Shown here in pieces: positions 21,800 through 31,765 of a stretch of 64,000 nt of DNA. The position numbers were made by a program, and so were the translations under genes. The stretch lies in NCBI RefSeq assembly GCF_902459465.1, contig NC_047065.1, positions 12,253,634 through 12,317,633 of the forward strand, given 5' to 3'. The first letter of the stretch is position 1. Each line of letters starts with the position of its first letter. The notes under the pieces are model-generated. The model had not been told where the DNA came from, did no database searches, and worked only from the letters and a program-made list of their open reading frames with translations. Origin of the DNA: Asterias rubens (taxonomy: Eukaryota; Echinodermata; Asteroidea; Forcipulatida; Asteriidae).

Positions 21800-22860
21800 G
21801 GCTGGAACAGCATTTTTATCTTGGCAAGGGGCAAGTCCAGCATTTTTATCCAATTTAGGCCTTAACGGCAGTGGACACTATTGGTTATTACTCAAAATAA
21901 TTGTTAGCATAAAACCTTTCTTGGTGACGAGTAATGGGGAGAGGTTGATGGTATAAAACATCGTGAGAAACGGCTCCCTGTAACGCACACAACTTCGTGT
22001 GACAGGGGTGTTTTTTCCTTTTGTTAATATCGCGCAAGTTCGATGACAGATTAAGCTCAAATTTTCACAGGTTTGTTACTTTTTGCATATGATGAGATCC
22101 ACCAACTGTGAAGGCTAGTCTTTGACAATTACCAATAGTGTCCACTGCCTTTAATATGAAAAAATGGCAGAAGGTAGGTCCAGCATTTTAATCAAATTTG
22201 GGCTTTAAAATAAAAAAAATGGCAGGGGGGTAAGTCCAGCATTTTAATCGAATTTAGGCCTTAAAATGAAAAAATTGCAAGGGGTAATTCCAGCGGAGCT
22301 ATTTACAGCTCAACAAGGTGGGCTAGGGTAAGTCAAGCATTTTTATCAAATTGAGGCCTTAATATGAAGTAAAATTGCAAAGAAAGGTCCAGCATTTTTA
22401 TCAAATTTAGGCTTATAAATGAAAAAATGGCAAGGGGTAGGTTCAGCATTTTTATCAAATTTAGGCCTTAAAATGAAGAAATGGCAAGGGGGTAAGTCCA
22501 GCATTTTAATCGAATTTAGGCCTTAAAATGAAAAAATTGCAAGGGGTTAGTTCAGTATTTTTATCAAATTTAGGCCTTAAAATGATCAAATGGCAAGGGG
22601 TAAGTCCAGCATTTTTATCAAATTTAGGCCTTAAATTGAAAAAATTGCGAGGGGTAAAGTCCAGCATTTTTTAAATTTTAATTTAGGCCTTAAAATGAAG
22701 AAATGGCATGGGGTAACTCCAGCATTTTTATCAAGTTTAGGCCTTAAAAAGAAAAAATGGCAAGGGGTAATTCCAGCTTATAATGAAAAAATTGCAAGGG
22801 GTAAGTTCAGTATTTTTATCAAATTTAGGCCTTAAAATGAAGAAATGGCAAGTCCACCTT
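21800..22860. repeat. AGTCCAGCATTTTTATCAAATTTAGG-type minisatellite
   Basis: About 13 imperfect units of 50-60 bp built on ATGGCAAGGGGTAAGTCCAG, CATTTTTATCAAATTTAGGC and CTTAAAATGA, interrupted once by a family A element at 21866-22150. Confidence 0.92.
21866..22150 (+). mobile_element. Family A element inserted in a minisatellite
   Basis: Flanked by TTAA at 21862-21865 and 22151-22154. The flanks are the two halves of a minisatellite unit (TTTAGGCC before, ATATGAAAAAATGGC after). The interior hairpin is deleted, giving 285 bp. Confidence 0.9.
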
Positions 22861-22974
22861 TTAAAAATAATGCCTTTCAAAATAATGATTAAACTAAGCA
22901 TGCCTTTCAAAATAACCATGGACATGTTTAATCATTATAACAAAATTTTATTTTGAACCCCAAAGTTTGAATCT

Positions 22975-23178
22975 TAGAAGGGCTTCAGAAAGGCATCTGA
23001 AAGCACACAATTCTACGTAAAAGTGACATTTTGTTTTCCATAAAATATTTTCTCCCAACTTTGATGAGTAATTGAACCCAAGTTTTCACAGGTTTGTTAT
23101 TTTATGGACATATAATATTTGGTTACACCAAGTGAAGCAACTTGCCTTTGACAATTACCAAAAGTATACCCTGCATGT
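22975..23178 (+). mobile_element. Family A fragment (right half)
   Basis: Contains CATCTGAAAGCACACAATTC, TTTTCACAGGTTTGTTATTT and the end TTACCAAAAGTATACCCTGCA. No left end seen. Confidence 0.7.
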
Positions 23179-23524
23179 AAGAATGACTAGTATGGGGTGA
23201 AGCCAAAATAATAAAAACCTAAAAAGGGATATAAAATGACACTTTAATGAGGCCATGGTGGCTGCTAGTGGCTGGTACCGAGGTGTCGAAATATCCAGTT
23301 CAACTTGCCACCATCAAACATCGCTGCATATAAAACGCTCAGAATGTTTTTGTAATAGAAAATTCTAGACAATTTAGTGGAAAACATACAGTGCGACAAG
23401 ATAAGCCACATCTGGGCAGTAATAAAAAATGATTGAACAAGACCATTACACAGAGCTAATCTTACAATTGATCTTAAGATTTGTATCAATCTTTAATTGC
23501 TTTTTGGGGTTGAACAAAGAATTG

Positions 23525-23665
23525 ACTAGAGTGGGATTTGAACCAACGACCTCCGGATTAATTTAACTGCTACGCAAAGTGTGACAACACAATATAAATC
23601 ACTATCAGAAACACCAGAGTTTGAATTTGGTGCTCTTAACCGCTCGGCAACTACACTCCCACGAG
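23525..23665 (-). repeat. tRNA-derived SINE fragments
   Basis: The minus strand reads the SINE head: CACCAGAGTTTGAATTTGGT and CTCTTAACCGCTCGGCAACT are the reverse complement of the A-box side. An additional GATTTGAACCAACGACCT piece adjoins. Confidence 0.65.
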
Positions 23666-23708
23666 AAATGTTCAGCCATTGGGCAGTCGCGGCAATAAAT
23701 AATAAAAT

Positions 23709-23868
23709 ATGTGAATATTCATGCTGCATAATTAGGTTCAGTGCACGCTCGCTTACACACGCACATACATGTACAGTCAGGTTTATGCATAGCCCCGGAC
23801 ACAATTGCATATGCAAAAGTGTCCGAAGCGGACTGTATTGCATGGCGGACACAATTGCATGTGACACC
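23709..23868. repeat. Repeat family H, copy 2
   Basis: Same order of blocks as at 1-190: GTGAATATTCATG, GGTTCAGTGCA, GCATAGCCCCGGACACA, AAGTGTCCGAAGCGGAC and TTGCATGGCGGACACAATTG. It directly follows a SINE fragment. Confidence 0.75.
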
Positions 23869-23869
23869 G

Positions 23870-24720
23870 TTATTCCCCGGAGAGTAGAATATTTTTAAAA
23901 GGGCTTTATATGTAGAACACCCTACCGTCAAGTGAAAACGGTGTAAAATGCCACTGTGTTTCATACCCTTCAAGTGAAAATTTTATTGTAAAAATCCAAA
24001 TATATTTGATGAAATACATGGTCGGTACGTTTTGCATGGATAATTTTTAGTTCATTCCTTAATTTTGATGGTGTTCAATCAGAACAGCATTGCATTTGAA
24101 CTTTTGACTGTAATGTACATACCTCTTTGCATTTGATGACGTCAAATTTCAAAATGAGAGTATCAGATAAATTCTCCTGCTTAGAGCTATAATGTCCTTA
24201 GTGCAATCTGTTTGGATTTTGATTTTTTTTTCATATTTTGGAGCTCCTGGTTAAATGGTGCTAACTGCTCAAGAGCCAAGAGCAGTCTTCCAAGTATTTG
24301 TATAGCAAAAAGAAACATTTGTTTTCTAAGTAAAATATTTGTTTTCTAAGTAAAACTTACTTTTTTTTTTACAACTTGATGAGCATTTTAAGAACCTTTT
24401 GATCATTCACCTATGAAATTGCCATTAATGACTTTATAGTTTTGAACAGATTAAATGATATTTCACTTGATAATTGGTATGTGACAATGATCATTTTAGG
24501 AAAGGGTCAAAATATGTTACAAGAAAGAAACAAACAAACAAACATTTTGCTGTTAGGCCTCATAGAACACATTTAACTGGGCTAAAAAACTGTAGAAAGC
24601 TGTTGTGTGCCCCTTGTATAAGATGGAAGTCCAGACAAAAAAGGACCACTTCTCTATGGTCCAACCATGATCCGACCATGGTCCGACCACTTCCATGGAG
24701 GAAGGGCAATTCTACTGTGC
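23870..24720. other. Featureless stretch
   Basis: AT-rich with a short direct repeat (TTTGTTTTCTAAGTAAAA twice at 24320-24352). No gene supported. Confidence 0.55.
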
Positions 24721-25030
24721 TCAAAATAGAACAAGGTTAGATCTCCATGGTTCATGGGGATGTTGACAATCAGTATTTACCCAAAGGATTAAAGAGAACT
24801 CTGCTCCCTAAGAACAACTCTATCTGGCAGGTATATACACACATGGTGTTACCGCAAACCATATATACATTGATACCTCACCATGCAATGCCTCAAATCC
24901 TATATAGAACTCTGCTGCACAAACATTCCACATAGTTATGCTAATACTTGTACCGTTATAGGCAAATTTTGTCATCCATGGATAAACATGTCCCTGTTGT
25001 CAATACCAAGCAGGGTTTTCAATGCAGTGG
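24720..25030 (-). repeat. Repeat family F fragment
   Basis: CCTAAGAACAACTCTATCTG, GTTACCGCAAACCATATATA and CTCACCATGCAATGCCTCAA as in the copy at 26640-26960. Confidence 0.7.
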
Positions 25031-25088
25031 ATAACTGCCTCCCCCCCCCCCCCCAAACAAAAAAGTAGGTCTAAGGCCAATTAAATAA

Positions 25089-25304
25089 AACATGTTTAGC
25101 GTACTTCCTTTTTTGAAAAAAGGTAGAAGGAGGGCCTTTTTCCCCCTTGTTTTTTAAAAGACAACAGGCTATGGCATTTTTCAAAATAAATTTTGTTCCG
25201 TCTGAGATCAATAAAATAAAATGTATCCCTTTTTTTTCGTAAAAAAAAAGAAAGGAAAAAAAAAAGGCCCCTCAAAAGGAAGCGTGAGGGGACGCTAAAC
25301 ATGT
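25089..25304. mobile_element. Inverted-repeat element with AACATGTTTAGCGT ends
   Basis: AACATGTTTAGCGT at 25089-25102 and ACGCTAAACATGTT at 25291-25304 are perfect inverted copies; inside are poly-A/T tracts and AGGAAGCGTGAGGGG. Confidence 0.8.
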
Positions 25305-25971
25305 TTGTTACGTTTGTTTTTTTGGCCAAACAACTGCCAATATTTCAATCACTGTAAGTGTTTACAGTCGGGGCAGAGGAGCTATATACCGGGTAACCAT
25401 AGAAGTAGAATTCTTGTTTGCACAAAAAAAATGCCAGCATTTTACCAAAGATGTATGGACAATTTACAAGAGTTTTGTTCTTTTGTGGCAAAGGCTATTT
25501 CCTTCCACCATGGACCTACTATCACAGTAAGTGTGCCTAAGTGTAACCATGCGAGACAAGCTTTGCTCAAACCGGACACAAACAAAACTTCACAACCCTT
25601 GGAAATCGGATGGTTCAATAAAAAATATCAAAACTCGTTGATCAAAAAACAACCTTGGAAATCGTTGAGTTAGCGTTGGAAACGCACTGTGCCTTGGCTT
25701 GACAGTGGCAAGTTGCTTTCAGCTGCTGGTCCAAAATCTGAAATGAAAAAAAAAAAAATCAACAATGGCACTTTTTTTCGAAGTTTTACACACTTGGCTG
25801 CAGGAACAAGAAAGTACCGTTCAAACATTTCATGAACAAATTTTAAAGGTAAATAAAAGGAAAATTTAAGAAAACAATTTTTGCTGGAGAAAACTGTGGC
25901 CATCAGGGCAGTTTTATAGAGCTGCAGGCTTAACTGTTTTGTGGTTGGCAGAAAATAGCAGAAGACCAGCC

Positions 25972-26122
25972 GTCGACTTCACAAAACTGTTCCTAACTTT
26001 AAGATTGGTCTTATGACTTAGGACGATTCCCAACCCTGCACTGTAGCATGCAGACCTTAAAAGATTAATCCTCGTCCTAACTCGAGATAAGACCAGTCCT
26101 AACTCTTTGTGAAATCGACTAC
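25972..26122. mobile_element. Family D short inverted-repeat element
   Basis: GTCGACTTCACAAAACTGTT and AACTCTTTGTGAAATCGAC are inverted, with CTTAGGACGATTCC / AATCCTCGTCCTAA inside. Related to the insertion at 18873-19028. Confidence 0.78.
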
Positions 26123-26639
26123 AGGCATTTATACATGTTATGGTACATTGTACATGGTGGTTTGGCTACTAACCTTATTCTGGTTAGCATAATTTGTTGT
26201 GGTAAGCTACTTTTTAAGCTTAAGCAGCTCTATGAAATTTTGGCCAGTTAGCCCATGGTGTTACCAAATACCATGCAATGCCTCAAATCCCACTTTGGAA
26301 AAAACATGCTTGGGGCACCAAATTGAAGAAATCAGGGGGGGGGGCACTCCTAGGACACATTCCAATGGATTACTTGGAACAAAAACTCCTTTATTTGTGG
26401 CACTTCTTTTAATAGCTTTTTCAATATACCCTATTACATAATCGAACCAGGCCACAGGTTCTAAGTCAATTTGCACCCAAGCTTAACTTCCTCCTAATCA
26501 TGCTTACAATGCAAAGGGATTATTTTGTATGGGTTTCTTTCCTTAAAAAACGCATAGTCATAGTCCAGAAAGACAAGCACTTTCGAAATGTGGACAGAGG
26601 GCAAAGGTCAGCAGCCATGGTAACCAAGTAAACAATCAC

Positions 26640-27045
26640 CCTGGATGTCCATGGATGTTTTGAACAACCACTAACAACCACTGACTCCGCGGCAGTAGTT
26701 AATTACGATCCTATAAGCTAAAGTAGTAGTCCAGTCTAATTTCTATACCATCCGCCCTGGTGATAGTTAATAAACAGGAGAGTTCTTTTCAGAACTGAGA
26801 AGTCTCCCGACCCTCCGATTATCTACTCCACGGCAGTAGAATAAAGCAAGACAGTTCCCTAAGAACAACTCTACCTGGCAAGTAGATACACACATGGTGT
26901 TACCGCAAACCAAATATATATTGATACCTCACCATGCAATGCCTCAAATCCTATAAACCACTAATTAGTTGTATTCTTTGTCATGTTTGGACAGAGAATG
27001 TCAATAAAATAGACCATGGAGGTAGAAATTAGAACCTCCATGAAT
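26640..27045 (-). repeat. Repeat family F copy
   Basis: Reverse complement of the copy at 40745-41060 in order: GCGGCAGTAGTTAATTACGA, TTTCTATACC, GAGAAGTCTCC, AACAACTCTACCTGGCA. Continues into ACCGCAAACCAAATATATA and CTCACCATGCAATGCC, which is also at 24825-24910 and 26255-26290. Confidence 0.75.
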
Positions 27046-27066
27046 AGACTAAGTGGATGAAGAACA

Positions 27067-27410
27067 AGCAGTGGACACGGTTGGTAATTTCATTAAAATG
27101 GTCGTTAGCATAAAAATGTACTTGGTAACAAGCAATGGAGAGCTGTTAATAGTATAAAACATTGTGAGAAACGGCTCCTCTCTGTAGTACAATAGTTGTT
27201 GAGAAAGAGGTTCTTTCTCACTAAAATATTTGAATTTGAAAGCACAAAACTTGTGCGACAAGCGTGTTTATTTCTTCCATTATTCTCTCGCAACTTCGAT
27301 GACCAAATTGAGCATAAATTTTGGCACAGGTTTGTTATTTTATGCATACTGTTGAGATACACCAAGTGAGAAAACTGGTCTTTGGCAATGACCAATAGTG
27401 TCCAGTGCCT
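27067..27410 (+). mobile_element. Family A element
   Basis: CAGTGGACACGGTTGG to CCAATAGTGTCCAGTGCCT with TTAA at 27411-27414. The interior keeps AACATTGTGAGAAACGGCTC and TTCGATGACC. Confidence 0.8.
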
Positions 27411-27414
27411 TTAA

Positions 27415-28655
27415 TAAGTCATTTATGAGTTACACTTAGATTTAACAACTCTGGTACAATGACTTGCTTTAGTCATAAGTTCCTGCTTAAATTGGAATTC
27501 CTCAGACTATTATTAAGATAATTATTAAAGATTTTTTCAAAAGTGAATTTTAATCATTGTAGCCCAAAAGCCTGAGGAAATCTATACACGGTGCGTGCTA
27601 TGGACCAGAAACACTGGGGTGATCACACCTACTCATGAGGCCAAATAAATAAAAATACAAGTTGGTCGTCCCTGCCCCACATCCTTTTTGGGGCGGCATC
27701 CTTTTTAAAACATTTTTTTTTTAAATGCATCCTTTAAAAGGGACTGGCCTAAATGCTTTTCCCGAATCTGTTTTCTCTTGTTATGTTTTTTGTTTGACTG
27801 CTCCTTAAACACCCAGCAGGGTGGATATGTGCACTTTACAAATCTATAAAGTACAGACAAACAAATTTCTAATTGAATTTTTTTTTTTTTTTTTAAATGT
27901 TTATCGATTCATAAAATAAAAATGTCATTTTACACCATTGAAATGTGAGGGTATAGACTAGTTAATTTGTTTTCCACTTTTATTGCGCCTCCATCTAGTG
28001 AAATACAGCCATAGATTATATTAACTGTACTTATTGAGTTTCCTGTGACCTCACATAATAATGGCTGTTAATTTAAATTCATCAATTATTGGTATCTAAT
28101 TAACACCAAGCATCAAATGCTTTAATATTATCCAAGGACAACGTAATATTAAATTATGAATACAAATTTCCACTTAGAAATCAATAAACCTGGTAGTAGC
28201 AGGGAACGATGTCGTCTAGTAAATTTTGCAAAGCAACACAATTTAAAGGCTGAAATTGTTTTTTTGTTCACAGAATGCTAATGAGTGACAAATCATGATT
28301 TGTACATTGGCAGTTGATGCGTTTTGTGGAGTATTTTGCTCAGCTATAAAATTGAAACCTAATCATGTGACAGCATCTAACCATTGAGAGTCCTTGAATC
28401 CTGTTGTATGTTTTGTTTTAACTACCGTTATTCACTATTCTCTCTTGTTAAATTAATATAGTGGCTTACTGGGTTTTTTTTTTATGCAAGTCGCCAGACA
28501 CACAAGGCCTGAAGGCCACTTCAAGGTGTGGGCTACAAATCAACTATTTTTCCAGTTGCCACCTACTCCTAGGGCTGAAACAGGGCTACCCCTTTTACAG
28601 TCCATAAGAATGAAGGCTTGGGTATTATCAGTCCGAAGCCTGGCTAGTAGAGCAG
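27415..28655. other. Featureless stretch
   Basis: AT-rich; a SINE-like tail in reverse at 27805-27845 (ACACCCAGCAGGGTGGATAT). No gene supported. Confidence 0.55.
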
Positions 28656-28659
28656 AAAG

Positions 28660-29655
28660 CACTACCTCCCCAATTTTACATAGCAAGTGTCACGACCGGG
28701 ATTCGAACCCACACTCTGCTGATCAAACACCAGAGCTTGAATCCGGCGCTCTTAACCCTTTAGCCCGCATACCGCCCAGGGGCGCCCTGCGTATTACCAC
28801 GCATACCGCCTGCGTGCGTCCGCGCAGTTTGACATTGTGTAATTTGAGTTATAAACATGCGATTATAACGCAGTAAACAGCCATAGATAGAGCGCGATCT
28901 CAAGATGACAACAGTCTAAAAATAGCACATGGTCCACATAAGAAAAATTATGTAAGGTTCAAAGGTCGAAAGTCATTTCACAATCAAACAACGCATGTAT
29001 GAGTGGGTGCTTTTTCTCTGTGTGGAGCCGTACGTTTCTTCTGTGTAGCAGGACTGTATTGGGGATGTACCACGTACTACGAGCGCATGTACACAGTAAT
29101 GGCAGTCTCCCGCTTCTTGTATCAGGTCAAACTTTCTGGTGCTTTTACACACGGAATACCGCGATTTCAAAGGATTTTACAAAAGATTTTAGGAACAGAA
29201 GGTATCTGTTGATAATCGAGGCATTTATTTTCATTTCTAAACGTATGTTGTGATTATTTTCAACCATTTTTCGTAGCTTGGTTTTCCTGTCCGACGACAG
29301 TGAAGTTGAGAAAACTTGTGCGCACAACTTTCCACGTAAACAAACCTTCACTTGATACGCAAACAATGTTTTTACATTTTTGTTGATCTCTCTTATGTTT
29401 CCAACCTGAAATCTTGAATTTGGTGAGTCAAACAAAGGACCTGTGAAAATCATTCAAAAGATAATTTCCTCATCTACAAAATAAACTCAACTTGTAACAC
29501 AAGAAAATAATCACACCGAAAGTTATCCAACGATTTCTGGATACTACAGCCGGAAATCGATTGAATTTTCATGGCGCACTGTGGAGCGTGTGACGTTATG
29601 TTTACTGTTGCGTGCGTAAGGGTTAACAGCTCGCGGCCGTGACACCTCAACTTTT
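28660..29655 (-). repeat. tRNA-derived SINE interrupted by a TTAA insertion
   Basis: The minus-strand SINE head is split: 28688-28755 (GTCACGACCGGGATTCGAAC ... GGCGCTCTTAA) and 29623-29645 (TTAACAGCTCGCGGCCGTGA). Joining the halves restores the SINE order; between them is the 867-bp element. Confidence 0.82.
28756..29622. mobile_element. piggyBac-like non-autonomous element, TTAA-flanked, inside a SINE
   Basis: TTAA at 28752-28755 and 29623-29626; ends CCCTTTAGCCCGCATACCGC and TTGCGTGCGTAAGGG match as inverted repeats beginning CCCTT, typical of piggyBac. 867 bp; no intact transposase. Interior is more GC-rich at the ends than the surroundings. Confidence 0.85.
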
Positions 29656-31240
29656 TACTACAAGCTGGTTCATCGAATTTGATTTTTATTTCAATTCAAA
29701 AATCGTCTTCAGTTTTTGCTTTCCCCCAACCACCATTCCACTTCTCCTCTTAACAGTTTGCTTTGTTTCGTTTTATCTCATTTTAAATAAGCAAGGCTGA
29801 ACACTAAACAGGGCAATAAATCTAATCACAAAAATGTTGGGGTTTAAATTAAACATAATCTGCAGATAAAGCCATAATCCACTTGGAGGAGATTACATTG
29901 TATCTCTTGGGAGGAAAAATAACAACAAGTGATTACTCAGGGCTCGATTTCAAGGCACGGCTAACCCTGGAATTTGGGGCTTACGTCATGCCCCCCCCCC
30001 ATATTATAGACCTTTTTCACGGTGGCCATTTTGATTTTACTCCATTCCAACTCATTGTAACCAAACTGAGGCTGGACGAACAAATAGTCTGGTGCTATGT
30101 TTGCGCAATGAATGTTAGCATTCATTACTGTTTTTGGAAATAGGGAACATGATAAAGACGGTGACAACGTGATAAAGGTCTTCATAACACACCTCTTGCT
30201 TGTTCTGTATTCTGGTTGGCTGAAACACAGTCTTGTGGGATGAACTAATATAGGCTAGTGATCGCGTGCATGTGTTTTGCGGGAATAGTACCAGAGCGGG
30301 CAATAGTCTTTGAATATAGTGCCCTCGGTTACAGCGCCCTCTCTTGACCTGTACCTTGAACAACAACTACAAAACTCCTTTTTCTGTTCTTATTTGACAT
30401 TTAAGACCGAGTTGTGTTATAAAACACATATTGACTGGCATAATTCGGTAACTAGTGTACGTCTATTCCCCCTCGGGCCTGTGAGTGACCAGAAGAGGGG
30501 CCTAAATAGGTCGCTCTTCTGGTCACTCAAAGTCCCTCGTGGGAATAGACGTATACTAGTTACTTTGTTGCCAGTCAATAAGTGCATAATAGTGCAGAAT
30601 TATTGGGCTAATGTCTCATCAAAATGGGTCTAATGGTGTACGCATTTTCATCATCTCTTTTGCTAAAAGCTTTCTGCAAAATCTGGGAGAGTTAGCATCT
30701 CTGTATTTAATGCGATTATTAAAAAGAAGAAAAAAAAAAAACGAAAAAAAAACATTTTACTTAGAAAATATTCCCCCAGAAAATATCCAATAAAGTTATA
30801 CGAACTTTAGTTTTCAAAACAGCTCAGTCTATTAATCATTGTTTCATGGTTTCAGATAGTTCCTTTGGTGTCATGTCCTCTGCCGTTCCACAGCTTCCAA
30901 TTCGACAGCAATCCACCCCAGCTTATGAACCCCCTTCCCCTTCCCACCCTTCCCTGTAGTGTAAAATCCCAAGGGCCCAGCCTCAATCTTCAAGGCACGC
31001 CTCCACGCTTCACACCTACGTTACTGTCTGCTCTAGGAAAAACACCCAAACGAGATGATCTCTCTCGTTAGTGCATGATAAGAGCATGCTGGTTTAAAAA
31101 AACAAAAAAGTGGAAGGCGGCCATTTTGGTTGCTATGGAAGAGGGCAGAGGTCAAACCTTTTACCTTATCATCATCAACCTTTGAAACTAATAGAGAACT
31201 GACAAGAAACATTTACGTACAAAGTGTCTCCGCAAACTTC
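29656..31240. other. Intergenic stretch before NBN 3' end
   Basis: Apart from the foldback at 30195-30590 nothing coding is supported. A run of C at 29991-30000 and A-rich tracts at 30725-30760. Confidence 0.55.
30195..30590. repeat. Foldback repeat with TGACCAGAAG arms, copy 1
   Basis: ACACATATTGACTGGC, TAACTAGTGTACGTCTATTC and GAGTGACCAGAAGAG pair with CTCTTCTGGTCACTC, GAATAGACGTATACTAGTTA and GCCAGTCAATA. The left part (CACCTCTTGCTTGTTCTGTA) is shared with 44205-44515. Confidence 0.85.
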
Positions 31241-31246
31241 ACTTAA

Positions 31247-31589
31247 AGGGAAGGTACACTATTGGTAATTGTCAAAGGCCAGTCTTCTCACAGTGTATCT
31301 CAACATATGCATAAAATAACAAACCTGTGAAAATTTGAGCTCAATTGGCCTTTTGAGTTGAGAGAAACTGATGAAAGAAAGAATACACTTGTTGGACGAA
31401 TTTGTGTGCTTTCAGATAGGAACAAAAGACTTCTAGCTATAAGTCTTTTATTATTTTAGTGAGAATTTACCTCTATTTCAAAATCTATGCTACTTCAGAG
31501 GGGGCCGTTTATCACAATATTTTTTACTATCAACAGCTCTCCAATGCTGTTTTTAAATTAATATTTGTTTTGAGTAATTACCAATCCCT
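31247..31589 (-). mobile_element. Family A' element just downstream of NBN
   Basis: TTAA at 31243-31246 and 31590-31593 flank inverted ends AGGGAAGGTACACTATTGG / CCAATCCCT. About 90 bp beyond the NBN stop. It contains TTTATT at 31447-31452, which on the NBN strand reads AATAAA. Confidence 0.83.
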
Positions 31590-31681
31590 TTAATCGTATT
31601 GCCTACCCTGCAAGGTTTAGAATCTTACTGAGAATGTAAACACTTAAAAATGCTCAAGACATACCTTGGTTGACTGATTAA

Positions 31682-31765
31682 TCAGCGACGTCTTTTGGTT
31701 GGTCTGGGCTCCCAGTTGAACAGATCGTCATCGAGGGCTTTCTGTTCCTTTTCTTTCTCGAGAAC
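31682..31765 (-). CDS. NBN: NBN exon 15 (ATM-binding C-terminus and stop)
   Basis: It reads VLEKEKEQKALDDDLFNWEP and PTKRRR before TGA at 31684-31682. The acidic cluster followed by DDLF and an aromatic residue corresponds to the vertebrate ATM-binding tail DDLFRYNPYLKRRR. Confidence 0.95.
   Translation of the reverse strand, partial: VLEKEKEQKALDDDLFNWEPRPTKRRR

Noticed and set aside
25305-25673. 122-codon frame as a gene
   Set aside because: No recognised motif, begins at the edge of an inverted-repeat element, and lacks splice or promoter support.
28973-29170. Cysteine-containing minus-strand frame inside the TTAA-flanked 867-bp element, as a piggyBac C-terminal cysteine-rich domain
   Set aside because: Cysteine spacing does not fit the usual C-x2-C ring-like pattern, and no DDE part exists.
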